Shown here in pieces: positions 25,837-35,098 of a DNA stretch of 64,000 bases (position 1 is its first letter; the number at the start of each line of letters is the position of its first letter). Source of the DNA: Butyricimonas synergistica DSM 23225 (GTDB taxonomy: Bacteria > Bacteroidota > Bacteroidia > Bacteroidales > Marinifilaceae); contig NZ_KB903373.1 in the NCBI RefSeq assembly GCF_000379665.1, positions 89,458 through 153,457 of the forward strand, given 5' to 3'. A model generated the notes under the pieces. It did no database searches. It was not told the origin of the DNA and saw nothing but the letters and a program-made list of their open reading frames with translations. The position numbers and the translations under genes are program-made.

Positions 25837-26863
25837 AGTTGTATATATTTTTAATGAGTTGGTCTTGTGACGTCAGGAATTCCGGTTCGATAGGAACGTA
25901 GAATATCCGTTGCCTGATTTCATCCGGAATGTTGCATAGGGCTAACCGAACGGCATCTTTCTCCGTGGTGAAAATGTACTTGTTCGGGTTGCCGATCTTG
26001 TTGTATTCCTGTGTGATCTGTTGTATGTCTGTTTCTCGGTAATTGTGATGGTCCGGGAAAGAAACATGATGTATTTGGTTAGTTAATTTTTCAAGGTGTT
26101 CGATATAAGGTGCCGGTTGGGCAATTCCCGTCACGCACAAGATAGCACAATCCGGGGTAATGGAACAACGGCTGCTCGTGTCCAGCGGGGTAATGTTCCC
26201 GTATTTCATCGTGGTAAACAGAAGTTGCTGGTAAGCCATTAGGTTCAAGTGCTTCGATATGATCCGCTTCTCGATGGGAGATATATTGGCAGGGCACTTC
26301 GTGACAATCACGTAATTTGCCCGGTCTTTGGCACTCTGTTTCTCGCGCAATCTGCCTAAAGGCAGAAGGCTGTCTTCATAGATCGGTCGGTTGTAATCGA
26401 TCAGCAGGATGTTAATATCCGCCTTCACGTACCGGTGTTGGAATCCGTCATCGAGGATTATAACATCCGGTTTCTCCGGCAATTGCATCAATTTTTTGAT
26501 GCCCCTCACCCGGTTGGCGTCGACCGCCACGGTGATGTTCGGGAATTTATTTTTTATCTGCATGGGTTCGTCCCCGATTTCGCTGGCTGTGGATTGTTCG
26601 GTTGCCAGAACGAATCCCGAAGTTTTACGTTTGTAGCCCCGGCTCAGGCAGGCTACCCGGTAATCGTTTTTCAACACGTTGATTAATGCTTCCGTGTGGG
26701 GAGTCTTGCCCGTACCGCCCACGGTGATATTCCCTACACAGATGATGGGGATATCAAATTCGTGTGTTTCCAGTATGCCTAGGTTGAACAGCCTGTTTCT
26801 GACGCTGACACTCAGTCCGTACAGGACGCTTAATGGCCATAAAGTAAGATATTTGAGCACCAT
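25811..26863 (-). CDS. lpxK: Tetraacyldisaccharide 4'-kinase
   Basis: 350 residues. An N-terminal hydrophobic anchor is followed by the Walker A GGTGKTP in CVGNITVGGTGKTPHTEAL and the Walker-B-like IILDDGFQHR. LpxK phosphorylates the 4' position of the lipid A disaccharide at the inner membrane. It is downstream of sppA (66-base gap containing a GC-rich hairpin) and overlaps the PNP gene. Confidence 0.97.
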   Translation of the reverse strand: MVLKYLTLWPLSVLYGLSVSVRNRLFNLGILETHEFDIPIICVGNITVGGTGKTPHTEALINVLKNDYRVACLSRGYKRKTSGFVLATEQSTASEIGDEPMQIKNKFPNITVAVDANRVRGIKKLMQLPEKPDVIILDDGFQHRYVKADINILLIDYNRPIYEDSLLPLGRLREKQSAKDRANYVIVTKCPANISPIEKRIISKHLNLMAYQQLLFTTMKYGNITPLDTSSRCSITPDCAILCVTGIAQPAPYIEHLEKLTNQIHHVSFPDHHNYRETDIQQITQEYNKIGNPNKYIFTTEKDAVRLALCNIPDEIRQRIFYVPIEPEFLTSQDQLIKNIYNYVRQDKRK

Positions 26864-26880
26864 GCAGTATATTGTTTATT

Positions 26881-26914
26881 CCCCGGGCAAATGCCGAAAG
26901 ACCTTTGCCCGGGG
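26881..26914 (-). promoter_or_regulatory. GC-rich hairpin between sppA and lpxK
   Basis: A perfect 11-bp inverted repeat, CCCCGGGCAAA (26881-26891) and TTTGCCCGGGG (26904-26914), sits 17 bases before the lpxK start on the minus strand. There is no T-run, so it may act as an mRNA processing or stability element rather than an intrinsic terminator. Confidence 0.65.
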
Positions 26915-26929
26915 AGTTCGACATTCGCT

Positions 26930-28735
26930 TTAGTTGAACGTGAGATCGTAAGGTATTCTGGCTACCATCCCGTTGATTTTTAATAATTCTTTCTGACTAC
27001 GGTATGTATCGTAGAATTCACCTAATTCCGCCTTGATGATCTTGGCTTTTACCGTTTCCGTGAGGTTGAGCAAGAGGTCTTCAAGCGTGTTGCGTTCAGC
27101 CGGAAGTTCCGTGATCTGGTATTCCGTGAGTCCGGCTTTTGCCGCGGCAATCTGTATGGCATCTTCCAACCCTCCCAGCACGTCAACCAGCCCGATAGTC
27201 AAGGCGTCCTCTCCGGTCCAAACTCGTCCTTGCGCGATCTCGTTCACTTCTTCTTTTGTCATGTGGCGACCTTGGCTCACCCGGTCGAGGAAAGAGTCGT
27301 AACCCCGGTTGATGTAATTTTGCATCACGTTTCTCTCGTAAGCGGTCAGCGGTCTGTCGCTGATCGGAATCGGGAGCGGGTAACCTCCGCCAAAATCACT
27401 GTGGTCATTGGTTTTAACCACTTCCGAGTTGATGCCTAGTTTATCTTTAATCAATTTCTCCCCGCTGAATAATAACCCGAAAATCCCGATAGAACCGGTC
27501 AGTGTGGTCGGGTCGGCAACGATGGTATCGGCTGCACAGGAAATGTAATACCCGCCGGAAGCGGCAACGTTCCCCATGGATGCAATCAATGGTTTCGTTT
27601 GAGCGGCAAGCTGAACTTCTTTCCAGATAATATCGGATGTCAAGGCACTTCCTCCCGGGGAGTTCACTCGCAGGACGATCGCCTTGATATTCTTGTCTTC
27701 CCGTGCTTTACGGATGGTTTGAGCCAGCTCCGGACCGATCGTTGTCGGTGATTGTTGGAAACCGATTTCCCCTTGTGCGTAGATAACGGCAATTTTGTCA
27801 GAGGCAAGATTGAGGGTCGGGAGTGCTGCGTTTTGGTATTTATCCAAGCTAATCATAGACAATTGGGTAGAGTCCGAAATTCCGCAAGCGGCATTCAGTT
27901 TGCCGAGCATCTCGTATTCATAAAGTGTCCCGTCGAAGAAACCTTCTTTCACGAATTCTTCCGTGGGATATACCTGAAAATCGTTGGTCAGCCGGGTAAT
28001 CTTCTCTATCGAAATATCACGCCTCTCGGAAATACCTTTGATGATATTTCCCCATAGGGAATTGAGGTACGTCTGCACTTGCTCGCGGTTGGCATCACTC
28101 ATGTGATCCTGTATGTAAGGTTCTACTGCCGATTTGAATTTTCCCACGCGGATCACTTCCGGTTGTACGCCGATCTTTTTCAACAAGTCTTTGTAGAAAG
28201 AGATGTTGGCAGACATACCCGTGAGCAATAACGGGGTTTCCGGGTTCACGAAAATACTGTCGGCTACCGTTGCCAGATAATAGCTTTTCTGGTCGTATCC
28301 CATGTTCGAGTAGCTGTATATGAATTTTCCGCTTTCCTTGAATTTCAATAGGGCAGTTCGTATCTCATCGATTGTGGCGAGAGCCCCGAAGTTCGATTGA
28401 ATTTCCGTCAGGTCAAGGTAAATACCCTTGATGCGGTCGTCTTTGCCGGCTCGGTCGATGTATTTCAGTATGTTGTTCAATCCCATCTGTTTATTCACGG
28501 TGAAGGTCATGATATTTAGGTTCTGTAACAGATTATCGGAAGCCCTGTCCGGGATCGGATCCCTGAAAGAGAGTTTCAAAATAGAATTATCCTTGAGAGT
28601 TACACTCTTGTTGCCCGCGAAATTAATGAGGCTGATGGAACTGATGAACATGACCATGCAAATGACAAGCATAAACGTGTTCACGATAATGACGCCGACA
28701 ATCGTTGCTAATAAATACTTTAGAAAGCTTTTCAT
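26930..28735 (-). CDS. sppA: Signal peptide peptidase SppA, 67K type
   Basis: 601 residues, the tandem-domain length. An N-terminal signal anchor (residues about 8-33) places it in the inner membrane facing the periplasm. The C-terminal S49 domain has the nucleophile Ser in NVAASGGYYISCAAD with preceding NSPGGSALTSD; the general-base Lys lies in the N-terminal domain around MGYDQKSYYLA, as in E. coli SppA. It digests released signal peptides. A promoter with the proper spacing lies at 28834-28864. Confidence 0.96.
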   Translation of the reverse strand: MKSFLKYLLATIVGVIIVNTFMLVICMVMFISSISLINFAGNKSVTLKDNSILKLSFRDPIPDRASDNLLQNLNIMTFTVNKQMGLNNILKYIDRAGKDDRIKGIYLDLTEIQSNFGALATIDEIRTALLKFKESGKFIYSYSNMGYDQKSYYLATVADSIFVNPETPLLLTGMSANISFYKDLLKKIGVQPEVIRVGKFKSAVEPYIQDHMSDANREQVQTYLNSLWGNIIKGISERRDISIEKITRLTNDFQVYPTEEFVKEGFFDGTLYEYEMLGKLNAACGISDSTQLSMISLDKYQNAALPTLNLASDKIAVIYAQGEIGFQQSPTTIGPELAQTIRKAREDKNIKAIVLRVNSPGGSALTSDIIWKEVQLAAQTKPLIASMGNVAASGGYYISCAADTIVADPTTLTGSIGIFGLLFSGEKLIKDKLGINSEVVKTNDHSDFGGGYPLPIPISDRPLTAYERNVMQNYINRGYDSFLDRVSQGRHMTKEEVNEIAQGRVWTGEDALTIGLVDVLGGLEDAIQIAAAKAGLTEYQITELPAERNTLEDLLLNLTETVKAKIIKAELGEFYDTYRSQKELLKINGMVARIPYDLTFN

Positions 28736-28833
28736 AATGTAGTTTTAATCGTTAATTATTTGTTATACAATAAACGAGATAGCTTTTTATTTTGGGTACG
28801 CGCAAATCATTTTTTAATAGAAAATGATTTTTA

Positions 28834-28864
28834 CAAATGTATGGATTAATTTTGGTCATGCAAA
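28834..28864 (-). promoter_or_regulatory. Promoter of sppA
   Basis: On the minus strand TTTG (28864-28861), exactly 19 bases, then TACATTTG (28841-28834). It would give an untranslated leader of about 90 bases containing an AT-rich perfect inverted repeat (28804-28830). Confidence 0.6.
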
Positions 28865-28880
28865 TTTAAAATTGGTGTTG

Positions 28881-28912
28881 TTTTGTTTCTCTTCTAATTT
28901 TTGATAGTTTTA
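28881..28912 (+). promoter_or_regulatory. Promoter of murA
   Basis: TTTTG (28881-28885), 19 bases, TAGTTTTA (28905-28912). The -7 box ends in A rather than G, as in the first sigma-factor promoter. It lies 23 bases before the murA ATG. Confidence 0.45.
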
Positions 28913-28935
28913 CGTCGGAACAAAATAGATACGGA

Positions 28936-30243
28936 ATGAGTAAGTTTGAAGTTATAGGAGGGAAGCGGTTAAAAGGCGAACTGGTCCCTCAGGGAGCGAA
29001 AAATGAAGCGTTACAGGTGATATGTGCTTGTTTGCTGACGAAGGAAGAAGTGGTCATCAGTAATATTCCGGAGATCCTAGACGTGATCAAATTGATCGAG
29101 TTATTGAAGGGTATGGGGGTGCAGGTTGAACGTAGACAAAAGGGTGAATTTTCATTTAAAGCCGCTCATATCGACCTGAAATACTTGGAAACGGAAGAAT
29201 TTTATAACAAGGCATCCAGCCTGCGTGGTTCCATTATGATACTTGGTCCCCTGCTGGCTATTCACGGTTTTGGGTTGGTGCCGAAGCCGGGAGGGGATAA
29301 GATCGGTCGGCGGCGTTTGGATACACACTTTCTGGGGTTCGAGAAATTGGGCGCTACTTTCGAGTACGATGGTACTAACGGGTGTTTCAAGGCGTCTGCC
29401 CAAAAACTCAAGGGCGCTTATATGCTGTTGGATGAGGCTTCCGTGACGGGAACCGCGAATATTATCATGGCGGCTGTTTTGGCAGAGGGGGTTACTACTA
29501 TATACAATGCGGCTTGCGAGCCTTACGTGCAGCAGCTTTGCAAGATGTTGAACGCCATGGGAGCACGTATTTCGGGTATTGCCTCCAACCTGTTGACCAT
29601 CGAGGGGGTCGAGAGTTTGGGTGGTTGCTGCCACCGTTGTTTGCCGGATATGATAGAGATTGGCAGTTACATAGGGCTTGCCGCTTTAACCCGCTCGGAA
29701 ATCACGATCAAGGGTTGTGCTATTCCTCAGCTGGGGATTATCCCCAATGTTTTTCGTAAACTGGGTATTCGCATCGAAGAACGGGATGATGACCTGTATA
29801 TCCCCCGGCAGGAGCATTACATGATAGAAGATTTTATCGACGGCTCCATTCTCACGGTTGCCGATGCCCCGTGGCCCGGCTTGACGCCCGACTTGTTGAG
29901 TGTCTTTCTAGTTGTGGCGACACAGGCAAAGGGTAGCGTGTTGGTACACCAGAAGATGTTCGAGAGCCGTTTGTTTTTCGTGGATAAATTGATTGACATG
30001 GGAGCGAAGATTATTCTTTGCGACCCGCACCGGGCGACGGTGATCGGGCAGAATCATGAATCGCAATTGCGAGCCACGAAGATGACTTCCCCCGATATTC
30101 GTGCCGGAATCGCTTTGTTGATCGCCGCCTTGTCTGCCTCGGGAACCAGCGTCATCGACAATATCGACCAGATCGACCGGGGATACGAGCATATCGACGA
30201 GAAGTTGAACGCCATCGGGGCAGAGATCAGGAGAACGGAGTAA
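28936..30243 (+). CDS. murA: UDP-N-acetylglucosamine 1-carboxyvinyltransferase
   Basis: 435 residues, full length. MurA transfers enolpyruvate to UDP-GlcNAc in the first committed step of peptidoglycan synthesis. The two inside-out alpha/beta domains are recognisable (QGAKNEALQVICACLL; GAIN-like repeats; the C-terminal DIRAGIALLIAALSASG). The loop that carries Cys115 in E. coli reads KPGGDKIGRR here, so the position is Asp121. An Asp at this position is known to keep activity but prevent covalent inactivation by fosfomycin. It is monocistronic and convergent with folK. Confidence 0.97.
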   Translation: MSKFEVIGGKRLKGELVPQGAKNEALQVICACLLTKEEVVISNIPEILDVIKLIELLKGMGVQVERRQKGEFSFKAAHIDLKYLETEEFYNKASSLRGSIMILGPLLAIHGFGLVPKPGGDKIGRRRLDTHFLGFEKLGATFEYDGTNGCFKASAQKLKGAYMLLDEASVTGTANIIMAAVLAEGVTTIYNAACEPYVQQLCKMLNAMGARISGIASNLLTIEGVESLGGCCHRCLPDMIEIGSYIGLAALTRSEITIKGCAIPQLGIIPNVFRKLGIRIEERDDDLYIPRQEHYMIEDFIDGSILTVADAPWPGLTPDLLSVFLVVATQAKGSVLVHQKMFESRLFFVDKLIDMGAKIILCDPHRATVIGQNHESQLRATKMTSPDIRAGIALLIAALSASGTSVIDNIDQIDRGYEHIDEKLNAIGAEIRRTE

Positions 30244-30245
30244 TG

Positions 30246-30267
30246 GAGGTGTGTTTCAACACGCCTC
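30246..30267. terminator. Hairpin overlapping the folK stop
   Basis: GAGGTGTGTT (30246-30255) pairs with AACACGCCTC (30258-30267) with one wobble. It covers the end of folK and lies just after murA, so it may serve both convergent genes. It lacks a good T-run. Confidence 0.5.
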
Positions 30268-30741
30268 TATGATTTCGGTTTTCAAAGTATCCGGACTTTC
30301 CAGCAGGAGTTCGGATATTTTTTTGCCAAGAACGGGATGGATGAAGTCGGGCATGATTTCATTCAGCGGACACAAGACAAAGTTGCGTTGCGCCATTCTG
30401 GGATGAGGAACTGTCAGGCGAGGGGTATTGATGATTTGGGAATCGCAGAACAGAATATCAATATCCATGGTACGGGAAGTGAATTGGGTTCCCGTGCGCA
30501 CGCGTCCCAATTGTTTTTCCGTCGCCTGGCATTTGTCTAAAACTTCTTCCGGGGTTAGTTCCGTGTTGTAAACCACGATTTGGTTGTAAAAGGGATTCTC
30601 GGATTCAAATCCCCACGGGGCGGTTTCGTAAAGGGAAGAACGGATTTCGATCTTCCCTATGGTCGACATTTCTTTTATCGCTTCGTCAAGGAGAGCTTTG
30701 CGATCTCCTTGATTTCCACCGAAAATGAGAGTTACCAGCAT
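30256..30741 (-). CDS. folK: 2-amino-4-hydroxy-6-hydroxymethyldihydropteridine diphosphokinase
   Basis: 161 residues, the usual length. Typical HPPK motifs are present: FGGNQGDRKALLDEAI, YETAPWGFESENPFYNQIV, the long RTGTQFTSRTMDIDILFCD and TVPHPRMAQRNFVLCPLNEI. It makes the pterin pyrophosphate for folate synthesis. It is probably cotranscribed with the upstream DUF4290 gene (28-base gap). Confidence 0.97.
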   Translation of the reverse strand: MLVTLIFGGNQGDRKALLDEAIKEMSTIGKIEIRSSLYETAPWGFESENPFYNQIVVYNTELTPEEVLDKCQATEKQLGRVRTGTQFTSRTMDIDILFCDSQIINTPRLTVPHPRMAQRNFVLCPLNEIMPDFIHPVLGKKISELLLESPDTLKTEIIEAC

Positions 30742-30769
30742 CTGCCAATTTTGGATTTTTGGTTCAGAT

Positions 30770-31396
30770 TTAGTGTTTCTTGAAAGTATGCTTTCTGTTT
30801 TTTTGTTGCCTGTTATTATTGTTCGAAGGCTTTTTATTTGTCTTCTGTAACAAGTCTTTGGAATGTGACAACATCATACCTTCCGGCATTTCGATATTGC
30901 CCCCGTACAACGTGTTGATGTCATCGTATATTTGTTCGTCTTCCACGGAGTCCTTGTTCCAGGTAAGGAATGATTTTTTCATGTGGTTTGCCGTCAGTAC
31001 GGTAAGAACTCTCTTGATCTCCGGGTCTTCGGTTTCCTTGATCTTTTCGATCAATCTTTCGGTCAACAACCCGTAGTGTCTGTACTTGATGCGGTGGTTG
31101 TTATACGGTAACCTTTCGGGCTTCTCTTCCAAGATCGCTTTATCGGGAAGGGGGTAGGGGGCATCAATGTCGAGAGTGAAATTCGACATGATCATCAAGT
31201 GATCCCATAGTTTGTGCCTGAAATCCGGCACGTCCCGAAGGTGGGGATAAAGGTTACCCATCACGCTGATGATTGTCCTGGCAGCACGTGTACGTTCGTC
31301 TCTGTCTGTTATTGTTGCCAGGTGATCGATCATGATCTGTATATTTCTTCCATATTCCGGAAGAATCAGTTTTTTTCTTTGGCTATTATAGTCCAT
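30770..31396 (-). CDS. DUF4290 protein
   Basis: 208 residues. The sequence beginning MDYNSQRKKLILPEYGRNIQ and continuing with HLWDHL-type and RLPYNNHRIKYRHYGLL segments is characteristic of DUF4290, a family widely conserved in Bacteroidota with no known function. It is helical and cytoplasmic, and the C-terminal 30 residues form a basic Asn/Lys/Arg-rich tail that may bind nucleic acid. It leads a probable operon with folK. A possible -7 box (CAAATATA at 31514, read on minus as TATATTTG) lies 118 bases upstream. Confidence 0.9.
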   Translation of the reverse strand: MDYNSQRKKLILPEYGRNIQIMIDHLATITDRDERTRAARTIISVMGNLYPHLRDVPDFRHKLWDHLMIMSNFTLDIDAPYPLPDKAILEEKPERLPYNNHRIKYRHYGLLTERLIEKIKETEDPEIKRVLTVLTANHMKKSFLTWNKDSVEDEQIYDDINTLYGGNIEMPEGMMLSHSKDLLQKTNKKPSNNNNRQQKNRKHTFKKH

Positions 31397-31542
31397 TACA
31401 GGATAAGTTTTGTCTTTAAATTATTTATTTATAGGGAAACGCCGGAAAAATAATTTCGCTATACCGGAATCACTGTCCCTCGCTGTATTTATTATAGAAT
31501 TTAGAATATGCTGCAAATATAATATTTTTTATTTATAAGTCG

Positions 31543-33813
31543 TTAATTTGTATCCCCTTGCACGTATAGTTTTGCAAACTTTAACAATAATACTTTTTGA
31601 CCGTGCTTGGAAAATAGCACTTTAGCTTTCTTGTTTACCCCAAGTCCGTCAAGCGCGATGACCTTCCCTGCCCCGAAACTCGGGTGGTAAATGACCATGC
31701 CGGGAATGACGCTGTTGCCGCTGATTGGTTGTAGTTTGGAAGTATCCATTTCCGGGATGTCTACCCGCGGTTGGGGTGCTAACGTGGGTTTTGCCATCCT
31801 TTCCATGCGTCCCGGGACGTTCAGTTTCCGGTCTGCGGATGACCGGGTCGGGGTGAAGAAACCTTCCAGGTACACGGGGTTGATTTCTGCTATAAATCGT
31901 GACGGTTGGGGATAAACCACGTTACCGTTCTTGTAACGGGAAGAGGAATAAGTCATGATGACCCTTTTCTCGGCGCGTGTCAGTGCCACGTAGAACAGGC
32001 GTCTTTCTTCTTCCAATGCTGCCGGGGTATAAGCGCTTTGCTGCGCGGGGAAAAGGTCTTCTTCCATACCCACGATAAAGACATTCTCGAATTCCAGCCC
32101 CTTTGCCGAGTGGATGGTCATCAAGGTCACCTTATTGTTGTCTTCCGGCTTCTCGCTGTCCTGATCGGTCAGCAATGCCACTCCTTCCAGGAATGCCGGG
32201 AGTTTATCTTCCCGGGCCTCGTTGTAAGCTGTTTCACAGAAATCCTTGACGGCGTTCAATAACTCTTGTATATTTTCTTTCCGGGATACACCTTCCGGGG
32301 TATCGTCCGCGGACAGGTCTTCGATGATCCCGGATGCCTTGGCGATACGATAAGTCGTTTCGTAAGCGTTTTCCTCTTTTGCCAGTTCCGTGAATCCTTC
32401 TATCAATTGTCTGAAATTCGTCAGTTTGGCAGCTGTCGCGGCAGAAACCGCGCCGGGCACTTTATTCAGGTTGCAGAGCACCGTCCAAATGCTCGCGTTG
32501 TATTTTTGGGCGACCTCCTTGAGTTTGTCCACGGTCGTGTCGCCGATGCCTCTCTTGGGATAATTGATGATTCGTTTCAAGGCTTCCTCGTCATTTTGGT
32601 TGACCGTCAGGCGAAGGTATGCCAGCAAATCCTTGATTTCTTTCCGCTGGTAGAAAGACAATCCCCCGTATATTTTATAAGGTATATTTCTTTTGCGCAA
32701 CGCTTCCTCCATGATACGCGACTGGGCGTTTGTCCGGTAGAGTATGGCAAAGTCGTTGAATTCGGCTTGTTCGTTCTGGGATATGCGGAATATCTCTTGG
32801 GCGACTTGGAAGCCTTCTTCTTTGTCCGACAGCGACTTCATCACCCGTATTTTGTCGCCTTCCTCGTTCTCGGAGAACGTCTTTTTGGGTATCTGCTCCT
32901 TGTTGCGGCTGATGATACTGTTCGCCGCGTCCACGATAGTGGTGGTGGAACGGTAATTCTGCTCCAGCTTGCAGAGTTTGTATCCCGGGTAGTCGTTTCG
33001 GAAGTTCAGAATATTCTCGATACGGGCACCCCGGAAAGAGTAGATACTCTGGGCATCGTCGCCGACCACACATATGTTCTTGTGCACGTCCGCCAGTTTC
33101 TTGATAATAAGGTATTGCGAGTAATTCGTGTCCTGGTACTCGTCCACGAGGATATAATCGAATTTCTTCTGGTACTTTTCCAGTATTTCCGGGAAGTCGC
33201 GGAACAAGATGTTGGTTTGCAGCAGCAAATCGTCGAAGTCCATGACGTCACTTTGGCGGCATCGTATCTGGTAATACTTGTATATTTCGGAGATCATCGG
33301 CTTTTTCGCCGCTTGGTCAGCCGCCACGATCTTTGCCGATTGGGCGTAAGCCTGTGCCATCACGAGGTTGTTTTTCGCCATGGAAATACGCCCGAGGACA
33401 TCGTTCGGCTTGTACACCTTGTCGTCCAGCCGCAAGTCTTTGACGATGGATTTGATCAGGTTCTTGGAATCTTGCGAATCGTATATCGTGAAATTGGACG
33501 TGTACCCGAGATGTTCGGCTTCCACTCGCAGTATTTTCGAGAAAATGGAGTGGAACGTGCCCATCCACAAGTTTGCTGCGTTGCTCTGCCCCACGAGTGC
33601 GGCAATACGTTTCTGCATCTCGCGTGCCGCTTTGTTCGTGAAAGTAAGTGCTAAAATACGGTAGGCGGGTACTCCCTTGCTCAACAAGTTGGCGATACGG
33701 TACGTCAATACCCTCGTTTTGCCCGACCCCGCGCCGGCAATCACAAGTGTGGGTCCTTCCGTGTTCACCACGGCTTCTCTCTGGTTCTCGTTCAGTTCGT
33801 TAATAAAGTCCAC
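31543..33813 (-). CDS. UvrD/PcrA-type superfamily 1 DNA helicase
   Basis: 756 residues. The SF1 motifs appear in order: Q motif LNENQREAV, Walker A IAGAGSGKTRVL, motif Ia LALTFTNKAAREM, motif II VDEYQDTN, motif III VGDDAQSIYSFRGA, motif IV YRTNAQSRIMEEAL, motif V VTLMTIHSAKGLEFENVF, and motif VI YVALTRAEKRV. The last 70 residues carry the PcrA-type Tudor-like RNA-polymerase contact module (GMVIYHPSFGAGKVIALDG). It acts in nucleotide excision repair and replication-transcription conflict resolution. Confidence 0.97.
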   Translation of the reverse strand: MDFINELNENQREAVVNTEGPTLVIAGAGSGKTRVLTYRIANLLSKGVPAYRILALTFTNKAAREMQKRIAALVGQSNAANLWMGTFHSIFSKILRVEAEHLGYTSNFTIYDSQDSKNLIKSIVKDLRLDDKVYKPNDVLGRISMAKNNLVMAQAYAQSAKIVAADQAAKKPMISEIYKYYQIRCRQSDVMDFDDLLLQTNILFRDFPEILEKYQKKFDYILVDEYQDTNYSQYLIIKKLADVHKNICVVGDDAQSIYSFRGARIENILNFRNDYPGYKLCKLEQNYRSTTTIVDAANSIISRNKEQIPKKTFSENEEGDKIRVMKSLSDKEEGFQVAQEIFRISQNEQAEFNDFAILYRTNAQSRIMEEALRKRNIPYKIYGGLSFYQRKEIKDLLAYLRLTVNQNDEEALKRIINYPKRGIGDTTVDKLKEVAQKYNASIWTVLCNLNKVPGAVSAATAAKLTNFRQLIEGFTELAKEENAYETTYRIAKASGIIEDLSADDTPEGVSRKENIQELLNAVKDFCETAYNEAREDKLPAFLEGVALLTDQDSEKPEDNNKVTLMTIHSAKGLEFENVFIVGMEEDLFPAQQSAYTPAALEEERRLFYVALTRAEKRVIMTYSSSRYKNGNVVYPQPSRFIAEINPVYLEGFFTPTRSSADRKLNVPGRMERMAKPTLAPQPRVDIPEMDTSKLQPISGNSVIPGMVIYHPSFGAGKVIALDGLGVNKKAKVLFSKHGQKVLLLKFAKLYVQGDTN

Positions 33814-33849
33814 GATTTTTGCGTTTTCTGGAATCTTGAATTACTCGTG

Positions 33850-33857
33850 CAAAAATA
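33850..33857 (-). promoter_or_regulatory. -7 element of the helicase gene (TATTTTTG on minus)
   Basis: An exact consensus match 37 bases before the helicase start. No -33 box is evident. From here to 34242 no gene is seen; the stretch holds an inverted repeat CGCTCTC/GAGAGCG (33944-33965) and the word-repeat element that follows. Confidence 0.45.
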
Positions 33858-34083
33858 TAAAATCATTTCTATATCGGCAGGTGTATCGCGTGAAAATTTG
33901 CAACCTTTTTCTCGAGGGACATTTGTGCGGGGAATATTTATCTCGCTCTCTTGGGATTGAGAGCGGGACGTGTAACGGTTATGCTGGGATTAAGCTCCTG
34001 TATGGGATAAAATTTGCTGAAATTTTGGTCGTGTATTGCAACGGAACGAGGATTTTTCGTCCAAGTTAAAAAAGCATATTTTT

Positions 34084-34185
34084 CACTAAAACGTGGGCGA
34101 AGTGTAGGCTAACTGTAGGCGAAGTGTAGGTGAGCCCGCCCAAAACCCGCCTAAAACCTTGCCAAAAGTCGCCTAACGGGGTAGT
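34084..34185. repeat. Short-word intergenic repeat
   Basis: GGCGAAGTGTAGG occurs exactly at 34096-34108 and 34118-34130. It is followed by CCCGCCCAAAAC/CCCGCCTAAAAC and a GCCTAACGGGG arm that is partly complementary to the left half. This is the same style as the elements at 3859, 9166 and 62896. It lies upstream of the helicase gene and downstream of rsmE on the minus strand. Confidence 0.6.
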
Positions 34186-34242
34186 ATATCCCTAATTTGC
34201 GAGTAGGAAAAGTTATAGTCAAGTAAGAGAAGATGCCGTTTG

Positions 34243-34962
34243 TCAGTCGTGTTTTACCCGGATTTCCTGCATGAAATTGATACTGTGGCAAGCCACTACG
34301 CCTGCGGTTTCCGTGCGCAGGCGGCTTTCGCCCAGCGTTACGGGAATGAAGCCGTTGTTTTGGGCTAGTGCTATTTCCCGGCTGGAAAAATCTCCCTCGG
34401 GTCCGATGAGTATCGTGACCGGTTGGTCGGGAAGGTAGGCTTTGTCCAGTCGTTGCTTGTTGTCTTCATCGCAATGGGCGATACATTTTACGCCTTCTCG
34501 CCGTGCTTGCACGAAATCGTCAAAGGGGGTCATCGGGTGAAGCGTGGGGAGGTAGGCTTTCAGCGATTGTTTCATGGCGGAAACGATCACTTTCTCCAAC
34601 CTGTCTGGCTTGATGATCTTCCGTTCCGAGTGTTCGCAAAGCAACGGGGTGATCTCGTCAATCCCTATTTCCGTGCATTTCTCGAGAAACCATTCGATGC
34701 GCTCGATGTTTTTGGTCGGGGCGATGGCGATGTGTACGCGGAAATTCCGTTGCCCGTAATGTTCTTTTTTCTCGATGCATCTGACTTCACAACGCTTGGC
34801 GTTCGGCTGAATGATCTCGCAGGTGTAGAATCCCCCTTTGCCGTCGACGAGCGATACTTGGTCACCCGCCTCGAGGCGAAGCACTTTGATACAGTGTTTT
34901 GATTCTTCCTCTGGTAGCGAGTATTCATTGCCCGTGATGTTCGGCGTGTAAAATAGATGCAT
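34243..34962 (-). CDS. rsmE: 16S rRNA (uracil-1498-N3)-methyltransferase
   Basis: 239 residues from the ATG at 34962; the frame extends to 35016 but those codons contain the promoter. It has the RsmE PUA-like N-terminus (MHLFYTPNITGNEYSLPEEE, HCIKVLRLEAGD) and a SPOUT knot at the C-terminus (ILIGPEGDFSSREIALAQ, TLGESRLRTETAGVVAC). It methylates U1498 in the decoding centre of 16S rRNA. Confidence 0.96.
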   Translation of the reverse strand: MHLFYTPNITGNEYSLPEEESKHCIKVLRLEAGDQVSLVDGKGGFYTCEIIQPNAKRCEVRCIEKKEHYGQRNFRVHIAIAPTKNIERIEWFLEKCTEIGIDEITPLLCEHSERKIIKPDRLEKVIVSAMKQSLKAYLPTLHPMTPFDDFVQARREGVKCIAHCDEDNKQRLDKAYLPDQPVTILIGPEGDFSSREIALAQNNGFIPVTLGESRLRTETAGVVACHSINFMQEIRVKHD

Positions 34963-34985
34963 GGTTTCGAGTTTTAATGACAGGG

Positions 34986-35016
34986 CAAAGGTATAAAAAC
35001 GCTTGAAGATGTGCAA
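34986..35016 (-). promoter_or_regulatory. Promoter of rsmE
   Basis: On the minus strand TTG (35016-35014), 20 bases, TACCTTTG (34993-34986), 24 bases before the ATG. Confidence 0.6.
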
Positions 35017-35050
35017 TCTCTTTAGAGTGGTTTGAATGGGGGAAAATGTG

Positions 35051-35086
35051 ATGAAGTATCACACTTTAAAAAGTGCGATACTTCAT
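35051..35086 (-). terminator. Hairpin after the second SusCD operon
   Basis: ATGAAGTATC-x-CACTTT pairs with AAAGTG-x-GATACTTCAT. Read on the minus strand the odd position becomes a G-U wobble, giving a 17-bp stem. This strand preference, and its position 12 bases after the lipoprotein stop, point to a terminator for the minus-strand operon, though the T-run is weak. Confidence 0.6.
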
Positions 35087-35098
35087 GATCTTACCAGT

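Noticed and set aside
32266..33654. 462-codon open frame opposite the helicase gene
   Set aside because: It is the antisense shadow of a clear UvrD/PcrA gene with all helicase motifs. It lacks any recognisable domain or start context.
33677..34069. 130-codon plus-strand frame across the helicase start region
   Set aside because: Half of it is antisense to the helicase and the other half is low-complexity intergenic sequence; no homology pattern was recognised.
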